In this document: piece after piece, positions 36,949 to 45,370 of the stretch
How positions within the stretch are numbered: the first letter of the stretch is position 1
How the letters are laid out: each line of letters begins with the position of its first letter
DNA from: Rhodoferax sp. OV413
Lineage (GTDB): Bacteria; Pseudomonadota; Gammaproteobacteria; Burkholderiales; Burkholderiaceae_C
Direction: 5' to 3'
Assembly (NCBI RefSeq): GCF_900104385.1
Contig: NZ_FNJA01000001.1
Span: 780,386-844,385, forward strand
DNA length: 64,000 nucleotides
Notes under the pieces: generated by a model
Told to the model about the DNA's origin: nothing
Seen by the model: the letters and a program-made list of their open reading frames with translations, nothing else
Databases searched by the model: none
Position numbers and translations under genes: made by a program

Positions 36949-37689
36949 ATGGCACAACCCCGCGTCCTGCTGGTCGAAGACGATGCCCTGCTGCGCCGCT
37001 TCGTCCGCATGGCCCTGGAAGAGCTGCCCATCGAGCTGCTGGAATGCGAGAGCGTGGCCGGGGCGCTGCAGATACTCGGCACCGCCCCGGTGCAGCTGAT
37101 CCTGACCGACTTGATGCTGCCCGGCGCCTCCGGCGTAGACCTGCTGCAACAGCTGCAGCAATCGCCCTGCCTGCGGGGCCAGGCCAAGGTGGTGGTGCTC
37201 AGCGCCGGCCTGACGCAGGACACCCGGCAGCAGCTGGCCCCGCTGGGCGTGTGGCGGCTGCTGGAAAAGCCAGTGTCCGTCGGCCTGCTGGAGCAGTGCG
37301 TACAAGAAGCCGTGCAAGGCGACCCGCCGGCTCCAATCCCGCCCCAGCCCGCACCCGCCGACCTGGAGCGCACCAACGCCATCGACCAGTACTTTGCCGG
37401 CGATACCGAGTTGTTCCAGCTCTACCGTGGCAGTTGCTTGCTTCAATTGCCGCATGACATCGCCACCGGCGACCAGGCCGTGGAAGACGCCGACCTGCCG
37501 GCCCTGCGCCGGGTGGCGCACAGCCTGAAGACCGTGTTGCTGACCCTGGGCGCACCCCAGCTGTCGGCCCAGGCACGGGATCTGGAGCAGCTGTGCCACA
37601 GCGCCGCACCTGGCCCCGCCCACAGCGGTTGGCTGGTGCTGCGGGTTGCCCTGGCCCACTGGATAGATGTGCAAAAAACCGGCCTCTAG
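36949..37689 (+). CDS. Receiver-HPt phosphotransfer protein
   Basis: A 246-residue protein: receiver at about 5-120 (LLVEDDALL, Asp54 in LILTDLMLPG, Lys in LLEKPVSV), Pro-rich linker at about 125-138, HPt domain at about 140-240 with phospho-His191 in LRRVAHSLKTVLLTLGA. It is a plausible shuttle between the kinase and the HTH-REC regulator. It begins directly after the HTH-REC stop and is followed by a dispersed repeat that may terminate the transcript. Confidence 0.9.
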   Translation: MAQPRVLLVEDDALLRRFVRMALEELPIELLECESVAGALQILGTAPVQLILTDLMLPGASGVDLLQQLQQSPCLRGQAKVVVLSAGLTQDTRQQLAPLGVWRLLEKPVSVGLLEQCVQEAVQGDPPAPIPPQPAPADLERTNAIDQYFAGDTELFQLYRGSCLLQLPHDIATGDQAVEDADLPALRRVAHSLKTVLLTLGAPQLSAQARDLEQLCHSAAPGPAHSGWLVLRVALAHWIDVQKTGL

Positions 37690-37735
37690 CGCATATCCTA
37701 GCTGCGCAACCAGCTATTAATTGAATAGCAAACAG
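37681..37735. repeat. Dispersed palindromic repeat, copy at the right edge of the signalling block
   Basis: GGCCTCTAGCGCATATCC, then TAGCTGCGCAACCAGCTATT and AATTGAATAGCA. The AGCTA--AATT-ATAGCA edge matches the copy at 31497-31550 on the other side of the block. It overlaps the last codons of the REC-HPt gene. Confidence 0.55.
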
Positions 37736-37742
37736 CCGCGGC

Positions 37743-40322
37743 ATGGGAATGCCTATGATCGCAGCCATGCAAGACCGCCGCGCGCTGCGCAACCCCAACC
37801 GCTCCGCCGTGCGCAGCCTGCTGGCCAGCTTCTCCTGGCAAGAGCTTGTCCACCACCCCTGGCGCAACGCGGCCGCCGTGGTGGCGGTGATGCTGGGGGT
37901 GGCGCTGGCGTTCTCTGTCCACCTGATCAATGCCTCGGCGCTCAGCGAATTCTCCAGTGCCGTCAGCGCCGCGGGCGGCCAGCCAGACCTGGAACTGCGC
38001 GCCACCCAAGGCCAGTTTGACGAAGCCATCTACACCCGCATCGCCGGCCACACGGATGTGGCGCTGGCCAGCCCGGTGCTGGAACTGTCCACCCTGGTCA
38101 CCGGGCAGGACGGGCGCCGCCAGCTGCTCAAGGTGCTGGGCGTGGATGCGCTGGTGGTGGCCGCCGTCGCCCCCGGCCTGATGCCGGTGCCGGACAAAAA
38201 CGCCGAACGCCTGGCCTTGCTGGCACCCGACACGCTATTCCTCAACCCCGCCGCCCAGCAGCTGCTGACCAGCCCCGTGCAGCTGCAAAACGGGTTGAGC
38301 TTGCGCGTGGCGGGCAGCGTAGGCGCCACCGGCCCGCCGCTGGCGGTGATGGACATAGGCGCGGCCCAGCAGGCCTTTGGCCGGCTCGGCCAGCTGTCGC
38401 GCATCGACCTGCGGCTGCGCAGCGGGGTGGACCGCGCGACTTTCATCCAGGCGCTGAGCCTGCCGCCAGGCATCACCGCCGCCGAGCCCGGCGACGCCGC
38501 GCAGCGCATCAGCAACCTGTCGCGCGCCTACCGCGTGAACCTGACCGTGCTGGCCCTGGTGGCGCTGTTCACCGGCGCGTTCCTGGTGTTCTCGGTGCTG
38601 TCGCTGAGCGTGGCCAAGCGGGCCCAGCAGTTTGCGCTGCTCGGCGTGCTGGGCCTGACCGGGCGCGAGCGGCTGCAGCTAGTGCTGTGGGAATCGCTGG
38701 TGCTGGGCAGCATTGGCAGCCTGGCCGGGATTGCGCTGGGCACGGGGCTGGCCGCCCTGGCGCTGCGCCTGCTGGGCGGCGACCTGGGCGGTGGCTACTT
38801 CGCCGGCGTGGCGCCGCGGCTGCAGTGGGACGGCCTGGCGGCCCTGGTGTACGGCGCGCTCGGCGTGGCCGCAGCGCTGGTCGGCGGCTGGTGGCCGGCG
38901 CGGGCCGCACAGCGCCTGCCGCCTGCCCAAACCCTGAAAGGCCTGGGCGCCGACCTGGGCCGCGGCCACCGCCATGGGCTGAGCCTGGCGCTGGTGCTGC
39001 TGGGTGTGTTGCTGGCGCTGGCGCCGCCGGTGTTCGGCATCCCGCTGGGTGCGTATCTGTCGGTGGCCTTGCTGCTGGTTGGCGGCATCACCGCCCTGCC
39101 CTGGCTGATCGCCGCGCTGTATGACCGGCTCGCGCCGCTGCTCGCGCACCGGCTGCTGCCCATGCTGGCGATTGAGCGTGCGCGCCGGGTGCGGCAAAGC
39201 GCGGCGGTGGCGGTCAGCGGTGTGGTCGCCTCGCTAAGCCTGGCGGTGGCGCTAACGGTGATGGTCGCCAGCTTCCGCGACTCCATGGTGCAGTGGCTGG
39301 ACGTGGTGCTACCCGCCGACCTGTATGTGCGCACCGCCACGGCCAGCGCCGGCAACGACGCACAGACCTTGCCGCCCAGCCTGGTGCAGGCCGTGGCGCA
39401 GATTCCCGGCGTGCAGCGCGTGGCCACACAGCGCACACGCGCCCTGCTACTGGACCCGGGCAAGCCCAGCGTGACCCTGATCGCCCGGCAAATCGGCGAC
39501 CCCGCGCGTAGCCTGCCGCTGGTGGGCGCCGCGCTGCCGGTGCCGCCCGGCCAGATTGGCATTTATGTGAGCGAGCCCATGGTCGACCTGTACGGCGCCC
39601 AACCTGGCACTACGTTCACTCCGCTTTTGAAGACTTTTGAGGCTCTACCGCAGGCAGCACCTGCACCACCAGCTACTTTTTTTGTAGCAGGCGTGTGGCG
39701 CGACTATGCACGGCAGTTTGGCGCCATCAGCCTGGAGCAGGCCGACTTTGTGCGCCTGACCGGCGACGCATCGGTGAACGACATGGCGCTGTGGCTGGGC
39801 GACGGCGCGCGCGAGGCCGATGTGCAGCAGGCCATCCGCGCCCTCAGCGATGCGCCGCTGGAGTTCTCGTCGGTCAGCCAGATCCGCGCCACGTCGCTGA
39901 AGATTTTTGACCGCAGCTTTGCCGTGACCTACTGGCTGCAGGCAGTGGCGATTGCCATTGGCTTGTTCGGCGTGGCCGCCAGCTTCAGCGCCCAGGTGCT
40001 GGCGCGACGCAAGGAATTCGGCCTGCTCGCGCACCTGGGGCTGACGCAGCGGCAGATCCTGGCGGTTGTGGCCGGTGAAGGCGCGGCTTGGACGCTGATC
40101 GGCTCGGTCGCCGGCCTGGCGCTGGGCCTGGCCGTGTCCATGGTGCTGGTGTTCGTGGTGAACCCGCAAAGCTTCCACTGGACCATGGACCTGCACCTGC
40201 CCTGGCCCCGCCTGCTGGCCCTGTGCGCCGCCGTGGTGCTGGCCGGCACGGTGACCGCCTGGTTGGCCGGCCGCGCAGCCGCCGGCCACGACGCCGTGCT
40301 GGCGGTGAAGGAGGACTGGTGA
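37743..40322 (+). CDS. FtsX-family ABC transporter permease (LolC/E-like)
   Basis: An 859-residue inner-membrane permease with two FtsX domains: TM1 at about residues 40-60 (NAAAVVAVMLGVALAFSVHL), a periplasmic region to about 260, three helices (about 265-390), further helices around 410-470 and 490-520, a second periplasmic region, and three C-terminal helices (about 720-850). It probably pairs with the LolD-like ATPase 6.2 kb upstream; its stop overlaps the next gene. Such ATPase-permease-AttH sets occur widely, with proposed export or lipoprotein roles. Start is uncertain among ATGs at 37743, 37749, 37755 and 37767. Residues about 630-650 are encoded by a dispersed-repeat-like stretch. 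Confidence 0.88.
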   Translation: MGMPMIAAMQDRRALRNPNRSAVRSLLASFSWQELVHHPWRNAAAVVAVMLGVALAFSVHLINASALSEFSSAVSAAGGQPDLELRATQGQFDEAIYTRIAGHTDVALASPVLELSTLVTGQDGRRQLLKVLGVDALVVAAVAPGLMPVPDKNAERLALLAPDTLFLNPAAQQLLTSPVQLQNGLSLRVAGSVGATGPPLAVMDIGAAQQAFGRLGQLSRIDLRLRSGVDRATFIQALSLPPGITAAEPGDAAQRISNLSRAYRVNLTVLALVALFTGAFLVFSVLSLSVAKRAQQFALLGVLGLTGRERLQLVLWESLVLGSIGSLAGIALGTGLAALALRLLGGDLGGGYFAGVAPRLQWDGLAALVYGALGVAAALVGGWWPARAAQRLPPAQTLKGLGADLGRGHRHGLSLALVLLGVLLALAPPVFGIPLGAYLSVALLLVGGITALPWLIAALYDRLAPLLAHRLLPMLAIERARRVRQSAAVAVSGVVASLSLAVALTVMVASFRDSMVQWLDVVLPADLYVRTATASAGNDAQTLPPSLVQAVAQIPGVQRVATQRTRALLLDPGKPSVTLIARQIGDPARSLPLVGAALPVPPGQIGIYVSEPMVDLYGAQPGTTFTPLLKTFEALPQAAPAPPATFFVAGVWRDYARQFGAISLEQADFVRLTGDASVNDMALWLGDGAREADVQQAIRALSDAPLEFSSVSQIRATSLKIFDRSFAVTYWLQAVAIAIGLFGVAASFSAQVLARRKEFGLLAHLGLTQRQILAVVAGEGAAWTLIGSVAGLALGLAVSMVLVFVVNPQSFHWTMDLHLPWPRLLALCAAVVLAGTVTAWLAGRAAAGHDAVLAVKEDW
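39628..39690. repeat. Dispersed palindromic repeat, intragenic copy in the FtsX permease
   Basis: GAGGCTCTACCGCAGGCAGC, then ACCTGCACCACCAGCTAC and TTTTTTTGTAGCAGG. The edges match the copy in the mutL linker. It is read in frame as a Pro/Ala-rich surface segment of the second periplasmic region. Confidence 0.45.
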
Positions 40323-41377
40323 TGCAGCGCCGCGAATGGTTGATGCTGGCCATGGCCAGCCTGGGTGGCCATGCCTGGGCCCTGCCGCCGATACACATGC
40401 AGTTCCCACGCGACCTGGGCAGCCACCCAGGCTTCGGCACCGAGTGGTGGTACATCACGGGCCGGGCAGTATCCGGTACCCGCGAGTTCGGTTTCCAGCT
40501 CACCTTCTTCCGCAGCCGCGTGGAAGCCACGCAGGCCATGGCCTCGCGCTTCGCCGCCAAGCAGCTGCTGTTCGCGCATGCGGCCATCACCGATGTGCAG
40601 GGTAAGAAACTCTGGCACGACCAGCGCATTGCCCGCGCCGGTTTCGGCATTGCCGAAGCCAGCGAAACCGACACCGCCGTACGCCTGCGCGACTGGTCGC
40701 TGGTCCGGACCGGAGAGCAATACATCGCCGAGCTGCCGGCGCAGGATTTCGGCCTGTATCTGCAGCTGGCACCGACACAGCCGCTGCTGCTACAGGGCAG
40801 CCAAGGCCTGTCGCGCAAAGGTCCGCAGCCCGACCAGGCCAGCTACTACGTGAGCCAGCCGCAACTGGCCGCCAGCGGCCACCTGCAGCTGCAAGGCCAG
40901 CGCTTCGAAATCAAGCCCAGCGGCAGCCGTGCCTGGCTGGACCACGAGTGGAGCAATGCCTACCTGGCGCCCGAAGCCGCCGGCTGGGACTGGCTGGGCA
41001 TGAACCTGCAAGACGGCAGCGCCCTCACCGCCTTCCGCATCCGCCGCAAGGACGGCGGCACGCTATGGGACGGCGGCTCGTTCCGCACCGCGCAAGGCGC
41101 GCTGACCATCTTCCAGCCCGGCGAGCTGCGCTTCACGCCGGAGCGCGTCTGGACCAGCCCGGCGAACCAGGCGCGCTATCCGGTGGAATGGACGCTGGAT
41201 ACGCCGCTGGGCCGCTTCAACGTGCAGGCCGTAATCGACAACCAGGAACTGGACAGCCGGCAGTCCACGGGTGCCGTGTACTGGGAAGGCCTGAGCCGGC
41301 TGCTGGATGCGCAGGGGCGGCTGGTGGGGCATGGGTATCTGGAGATGACGGGGTATGCGGGGGCGTTGCGGATGTGA
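40322..41377 (+). CDS. AttH/CrtC-like lipocalin-domain protein
   Basis: A 351-residue protein of the AttH / carotenoid 1,2-hydratase-like lipocalin superfamily. The N-terminus (RREWLMLAMASLGGHAWALP) looks like a signal peptide. Family motifs: GFGTEWWYITGRA, FGFQLTFFRSR, AAITDVQG, SRAWLDHEWSN, WDWLGMNLQDG. Its ATG overlaps the permease stop, showing co-translation with the FtsX-type permease, the usual association for this family. Its role is not established; a lipid-binding or hydratase function is possible. Confidence 0.88.
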   Translation: MQRREWLMLAMASLGGHAWALPPIHMQFPRDLGSHPGFGTEWWYITGRAVSGTREFGFQLTFFRSRVEATQAMASRFAAKQLLFAHAAITDVQGKKLWHDQRIARAGFGIAEASETDTAVRLRDWSLVRTGEQYIAELPAQDFGLYLQLAPTQPLLLQGSQGLSRKGPQPDQASYYVSQPQLAASGHLQLQGQRFEIKPSGSRAWLDHEWSNAYLAPEAAGWDWLGMNLQDGSALTAFRIRRKDGGTLWDGGSFRTAQGALTIFQPGELRFTPERVWTSPANQARYPVEWTLDTPLGRFNVQAVIDNQELDSRQSTGAVYWEGLSRLLDAQGRLVGHGYLEMTGYAGALRM

Positions 41378-41489
41378 GGAACGCCTGCAACCCAGCTACA
41401 ACGTCTGCAGAATTCACAGCTATTTTTAATGAAGCAAGCTATTCAAGTGAGGCGAGCCTGAACGGCATTTTTTACAGCTACAGTCACTG

Positions 41490-41528
41490 CGTTATACCGC
41501 ACTGTTTGCGGTATGTGTAACGTTAGCC
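41490..41528 (+). other. attC-like site 1 (left boundary of cassette-like block)
   Basis: CGTTATACCGCA and TGCGGTATGTGTAACG form an imperfect hairpin (41490-41522) ending in AACGTTAGCCC at 41519-41529. The GTTAGCC differs from the integron core GTTRRRY at one position. A small ORF starts 22-34 nt further on. Assigned mainly because the same AACGTTA recurs at 42111 and 42593. Confidence 0.4.
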
Positions 41529-41555
41529 CCTGCGGGCAGATCTATGCGCCATTTC

Positions 41556-42026
41556 ATGAAATCCGTCTCTGCAACACTGTTCGCGGTAGCGCTCTCGGGG
41601 TGCGCATCCATGACGACGGTGAAGGTATATGACGGGCCGGAACGAGACCAAAGTCAACTGGCGATCGTGCAGCTTGATCCCCATGTGCTGATTTCGCGCG
41701 TAGACAATATTTCGAAGCATCCCGACGGTGGAGCTAGGGTGTTAGCTCACTCGGCTGGAAAGCGACGTGAATCAATCGCCGTTCTTCCGGGGAGGCACGA
41801 GTTGTCCACTCGATTCTTTGTTCTGTGCCTTCAATCCGATGAAATTACCATTCCCTTTACCGCCGAACCCGGAGGCAGGTATAGACTCAAATCTGAGGTC
41901 GATACCGAGCTGAAAAAGTGGAGGCCGTCAATCGTTCCCTACTCCGGAGAGCCAGTCGAGGACAACTTTCCATGGCTCCAAGCGCTATGTCCGGTCAACG
42001 TCACAATCATTCGCCTGGGTCGGTAA
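41556..42026 (+). CDS. Putative lipoprotein, cassette-encoded
   Basis: A 156-residue protein with a lipoprotein signal: KSVSATLFAVALSGCAS, Cys at about residue 16 in the lipobox LSGC. The mature part (TTVKVYDGPERDQSQLAIVQ and a Ser/Arg-rich middle) is not recognised. The start could also be the ATG at 41544. Its lower GC and less biased codon use than the neighbours, and its place between two attC-like sites, suggest acquisition as a gene cassette. Confidence 0.68.
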   Translation: MKSVSATLFAVALSGCASMTTVKVYDGPERDQSQLAIVQLDPHVLISRVDNISKHPDGGARVLAHSAGKRRESIAVLPGRHELSTRFFVLCLQSDEITIPFTAEPGGRYRLKSEVDTELKKWRPSIVPYSGEPVEDNFPWLQALCPVNVTIIRLGR

Positions 42027-42032
42027 AACGAT

Positions 42033-42120
42033 AGGCTAATTGGTCAGCCAACACGGATCCGCGACAGCATGAGGAGGATTCGCCGCGAGTGTTACGGTCC
42101 GATTGCCTCCAACGTTAGGT
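42033..42120 (+). other. attC-like site 2
   Basis: Begins seven nt after the lipoprotein stop with GGCTAAT (42034-42040) and ends in AACGTTAGGT; GTTAGGT (42114-42120) is a perfect GTTRRRY core site. Inside, AACACGGATCCGCGA and TCGCCGCGAGTGTT pair imperfectly, giving an attC-like fold of about 85 nt. The next ORF starts 19 nt downstream. Confidence 0.55.
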
Positions 42121-42132
42121 ATCACAACCACC

Positions 42133-42570
42133 ATGTCGCTGTCCACTTCGATCTCTTTCAAGACTGAACGGTTCGACTACAAATCCGAATTACCCGAAGA
42201 CATCAACGCCGGAAACCGCTTCTACGGCAGAGACGTTGCAGAGTTTATTGTGGAGCAACTAAACTCGAACGGGCTGAAAACTGACTACTTGGACGAAGAC
42301 TGGGGCTGGCTTGTTTTCAGCTCAAAAGACCAGACACCAATCTTCCAAGTTGCTGTCTACAACTTGGCCGAGTACAAGGGCGCCACGGAACGCGGCATCC
42401 CTGAATGGGGACTTTGGATTCGAGCGTACGAGAGCCGTAAATTAATTGGAATCCTGCCGAAGAAGCGTGAGGTATCTGTTCCTCCCGAAGTACTCAGGGC
42501 GATCGAGTCTTCGGTTCGAGCGGCTGGCGCAGTGCCTATGCACTGGGAGGGCGGCCCCAATGACGCCTAA
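42133..42570 (+). CDS. Hypothetical protein, cassette-encoded
   Basis: A 145-residue soluble acidic protein of unknown family (FYGRDVAEFIVEQLNSNGLK, DEDWGWLVFSS, IPEWGLWIRAYESR). The start at 42133 follows the attC-like core by 12-19 nt. The stop codon lies inside the GCCTAAC of the next attC-like site, as in many integron cassettes. GC content is visibly lower than in flanking genes. No function is proposed. Confidence 0.65.
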   Translation: MSLSTSISFKTERFDYKSELPEDINAGNRFYGRDVAEFIVEQLNSNGLKTDYLDEDWGWLVFSSKDQTPIFQVAVYNLAEYKGATERGIPEWGLWIRAYESRKLIGILPKKREVSVPPEVLRAIESSVRAAGAVPMHWEGGPNDA

Positions 42571-42602
42571 CCCCTCGCTCAAGCGGAGCGCCAACGTTAA
42601 AC
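42563..42602 (+). other. attC-like site 3 (short)
   Basis: GCCTAAC (42565-42571, RYYYAAC core) and GTTAAAC (42596-42602, GTTRRRY core) enclose CCCTCGCTCAAGCGGAGCGC, which can fold through CGCT/AGCG. The CAAGCGG box is typical of attC sites. At about 38 nt it is shorter than usual, probably deleted internally. Confidence 0.6.
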
Positions 42603-42627
42603 CTCAGAAACCAACCTTCTCCCCCCC

Positions 42628-43029
42628 ATGATCAAGTCTGTCGCTGGCGTCGCCATCCTCCCCAAGCACCGCCTTTCATGCCACTGTGGCACCGTCGTGC
42701 TCGAACTGGACTTGCCGGACGGCATCGTCAATCCGCGCCGGTGTGACTGCTCGATCTGCCGTAGGAAAGGCGCCATCGTCGCCTCGGTACCGCTTTCGGG
42801 CATTACCGTCATCCAAGGCGGCGAGTCGCTCAAGCTCTACCAGTTCAATACAAACGTCGCCAAGCATTACTTCTGTGCGAACTGTGGCATCTACACGCAC
42901 CACCAGCGCAGGTCTTTCCCGGACCAGTACGGCTACAACGTCGGCTGCCTGGAAGGCGTGAATCCATTCGCGCTGGAGCCCGTACCGCTGAATGACGGTG
43001 TGAACCACCCTGCGGATCGCCAGGGCTGA
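42628..43029 (+). CDS. GFA-family (glutathione-dependent formaldehyde-activating-like) protein, cassette-encoded
   Basis: A 133-residue protein of the GFA family with Zn-binding motifs CHCG (near residue 18-21), CDCSICRRKG and CANCGIYTHH. It is not a paralogue partner of the gfa/frmA pair at 9 kb: it is shorter and diverged. It starts 32 nt after attC-like site 3 and has no recognisable attC downstream. GFA-family genes are frequent in integron cassettes. The substrate is unknown; the label does not imply formaldehyde chemistry. Confidence 0.85.
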   Translation: MIKSVAGVAILPKHRLSCHCGTVVLELDLPDGIVNPRRCDCSICRRKGAIVASVPLSGITVIQGGESLKLYQFNTNVAKHYFCANCGIYTHHQRRSFPDQYGYNVGCLEGVNPFALEPVPLNDGVNHPADRQG

Positions 43030-43039
43030 AACTTGATCC

Positions 43040-43074
43040 CAGCCCCCCCGCCGCAGGAGGCGGACTCGGGGCTG
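43040..43074. terminator. Hairpin between convergent GFA and pseudoazurin genes
   Basis: CAGCCCC (43040-43046) pairs with GGGGCTG (43068-43074), with inner GCC/GGC pairing. There is no T-run, so termination is only suggested by its convergent position. Confidence 0.4.
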
Positions 43075-43087
43075 AAGTGCCGCACCT

Positions 43088-43522
43088 TTATCTCAGCCGC
43101 CCCAGCAAAGCATCAAAGCGTGGCCCGTTCATCAGAATGCGCCCACGCTTGTCGGCCGCCACCTCGCGCACCTGCGCCAGGTTGACCGGAGCCCCTGCCT
43201 GGATGATGCCGACCATGGCCATCATCAGATGCGGCGGGCACATGTAGAAATACACGCCGGGCTGGTCGATGCGCACGCTGTAGTCCTGATCTTCTTCGCT
43301 GAGCCAGGGCTCCACGCCGTCGGGCAGGGCCAGCGAACGCACATAGTGCCCGCTGTTGACGGCCTTGAAGCGCACCGTGTCGCCCACGGCAACGGTCAGG
43401 TACTGCGGCGAAAACACCATGCTGCCCTCGGGGCCGCTGTTGAGCATCTGCACCGTGTGCTCGGCTGCAGTTGCCATGCCCGCGCTGCAGCACAGCCACG
43501 CGGCCACAAGCCATGTCTTCAT
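43088..43522 (-). CDS. Pseudoazurin-like type 1 copper protein
   Basis: A 144-residue periplasmic cupredoxin with a signal peptide of about 20 residues (LVAAWLCCSAGMATAAE). The four type 1 copper ligands have pseudoazurin spacing: His59 in NSGHYV, Cys95 and His98 in YFYMCPPH, Met103. Pseudoazurins carry electrons to periplasmic reductases such as those of denitrification. Here its ATG overlaps the stop of a siderophore-type ABC ATPase (ATGA), so it is the last gene of an iron-uptake operon, an unusual partnership. It could reduce or accept electrons during iron release, but that is only inference. Confidence 0.87.
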   Translation of the reverse strand: MKTWLVAAWLCCSAGMATAAEHTVQMLNSGPEGSMVFSPQYLTVAVGDTVRFKAVNSGHYVRSLALPDGVEPWLSEEDQDYSVRIDQPGVYFYMCPPHLMMAMVGIIQAGAPVNLAQVREVAADKRGRILMNGPRFDALLGRLR

Positions 43523-44322
43523 GCGGCCTCCTGTTGCAGGGCTACGGCGTGCAGGCTGCGTTCGCGGATGGGGCGGATATGCGGATCGCCGAAGCGGTCG
43601 TGTCCGACATCGACCGCCACTCCGTACAAACGCTGCACCAGCTCGGCGGTGAGCACGTCTGCGGGTGTGCCGAAGGCCTGCAGCGTGCCGTGGGCCAGCA
43701 CTACCAGGCGGTCGCCGTACTGGGCGGCGAGGTTGAGGTCGTGCAGCACGACGACGGTGATCCAGCCGTTCTTGCGGGTCTGGCGATGCAGCAGGTCCAG
43801 CAGCAGCACCTGGTGCTTCAGGTCCAGCGCGCTGACGGGTTCGTCCAGCAGCATGATGCGCGGCGCGCGCAGCAGCACCTGGGCAAACAGCACCATCTGG
43901 CGCTGGCCGCCGCTCAGGCTGTGGACAGCACGGTCGGCCAGTGCCACCAGGCCTACGGCGCGCAATGCCTCCAGGGCCTCCATCAGCGTGGCGTCGTCCA
44001 CATGCATGCCCAGGTGGTCGAGCTTGCCCATCAGCACCACTTCGAGCACGCTCAGATCCAGGTCCAGCCCGGTGTCTTGCGGCATGTAGCCAAACTGCTT
44101 GCGCCACGGCCCCAGGTGGTGGCGCGGCATGGCCTGCCCGTTGAGGCGAATCTGGCCGGCGGCCGGCGGCAGCTCGCCAAACAGGGTGCGCAGCAAGCTG
44201 GTCTTGCCGGTGCCGTTGGGGCCGATCACCACGTTGATCTCGCCCGGCGCCAAGGCCACCGACAGATTGCGTGCCAGTACCTGGGGGCCGACCTTGACGT
44301 TCACATCGTCCAACTCAAGCAT
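43519..44322 (-). CDS. Ferric siderophore/heme ABC transporter ATP-binding protein
   Basis: A 267-residue FecE/FepC-type ATPase. Walker A is GPNGTGKTS, Q-loop YMPQDTGLDLDL, signature LSGGQRQMVLFAQ, Walker B IMLLDEPVSALDL, switch VVLHDLNLAAQYG. The Pro/Asp-rich MPQDTGLDLDLSV is also seen in the homologue at 59761, showing the two importers are related. It overlaps the permease by 8 nt and the pseudoazurin by 4 nt. Confidence 0.92.
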   Translation of the reverse strand: MLELDDVNVKVGPQVLARNLSVALAPGEINVVIGPNGTGKTSLLRTLFGELPPAAGQIRLNGQAMPRHHLGPWRKQFGYMPQDTGLDLDLSVLEVVLMGKLDHLGMHVDDATLMEALEALRAVGLVALADRAVHSLSGGQRQMVLFAQVLLRAPRIMLLDEPVSALDLKHQVLLLDLLHRQTRKNGWITVVVLHDLNLAAQYGDRLVVLAHGTLQAFGTPADVLTAELVQRLYGVAVDVGHDRFGDPHIRPIRERSLHAVALQQEAA

Positions 44323-45370
44323 GGCGGCGCCGCTTTCCCAAGATCAGCCAGAAGAAAAACGGCACGCCAATGATGGCCGTCACGATGCCAATCGGAAACA
44401 GTGCTCCGGGCACGATGGTTTTGGAAAGCACCGACGCGGTGGACAGCAGCAGCGCCCCGCACAGCATGGACAGCGGGATGAAGAAGCGTTGGTCCTCGCC
44501 CACCAGCATGCGGGCGATATGCGGTGCCACCAGGCCAATGAAGCCGATCACACCAACGAAGCTGATGGCCGTGGAAGTCATCAGCGCCACCAGCACCAGG
44601 GTTTTTAAGCGCAGCCGCGTAACGTCCACCCCCAGGCTGCGGGCACGCACTTCGCCCAGGCGCAAGGCCGTCAGACGCCAGGCATCCTGGAACAGCAGCA
44701 GCGAGCACACGGCGGTCACCACGGCGGTGATGCCCAGGGTTTGCCAGGTGGTCTTGGTCAGGCTGCCGAACAGCCAGAACAGGATTTGCTGGTTCAGCTC
44801 AGGCGACGACAAAAACTGCAGCAAGGACAACAGCGACTGGAACAAAAACAGCAAGGCAATGCCCGCCAGAATCAGGGTTTGCGAACTGACGTGCTTCAGC
44901 AAGGCCAAGCCAAACAGCACACTGGCGGCCAGCATGCACATCACGAAGGCACCCAAGGGAATCGCCACCAGAGGCGGCAGACCAAAGCCGCCAAAGTACA
45001 AGCTCAGCGCAGCCCCCAGGCCGGCAGCGGCTGCCAGCCCCAGCGTAAAAGGGCTGGCCATGGGGTTGTCCAGCAGGGTTTGCATTTCACCGCCGCCAAT
45101 CCCCAAAGCCGCGCCCACCACCAGGGCCATGAGGGCGATGGGCAAGCGCATGTCCAGCACGATGGCCTTGGTGGTGGCGTCCGCCGTCTCGCTGTGCAGC
45201 AGCGTGTTGACCACATCGGCCACGCCCAGCAAGGACGGGCCGGTGGCAATGTCCAGCACCAGGCTGACCGCCGCCAGCCCAGCAAAACCCAGCAGAACCA
45301 GCCAACGCCGGCTTTCACGGCGGCGCTGTCCGTCCAGTGCAGACCGCAGCGCTAAAACTTCGGCGTTCAT
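44315..45370 (-). CDS. Siderophore ABC transporter permease (FecCD family)
   Basis: A 351-residue permease with about nine or ten helices and FecCD signatures: DMRLPIALMALVVGAALGIG, QTLLDNPMASPFTLGLAAAA, VGVIGFIGLVAPHIARMLVG, SKTIVPGALFPIGIVTAIIG. One gene encodes the whole channel, presumably as a homodimer. It overlaps both neighbours by a few nt. Confidence 0.93.
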   Translation of the reverse strand: MNAEVLALRSALDGQRRRESRRWLVLLGFAGLAAVSLVLDIATGPSLLGVADVVNTLLHSETADATTKAIVLDMRLPIALMALVVGAALGIGGGEMQTLLDNPMASPFTLGLAAAAGLGAALSLYFGGFGLPPLVAIPLGAFVMCMLAASVLFGLALLKHVSSQTLILAGIALLFLFQSLLSLLQFLSSPELNQQILFWLFGSLTKTTWQTLGITAVVTAVCSLLLFQDAWRLTALRLGEVRARSLGVDVTRLRLKTLVLVALMTSTAISFVGVIGFIGLVAPHIARMLVGEDQRFFIPLSMLCGALLLSTASVLSKTIVPGALFPIGIVTAIIGVPFFFWLILGKRRRHA

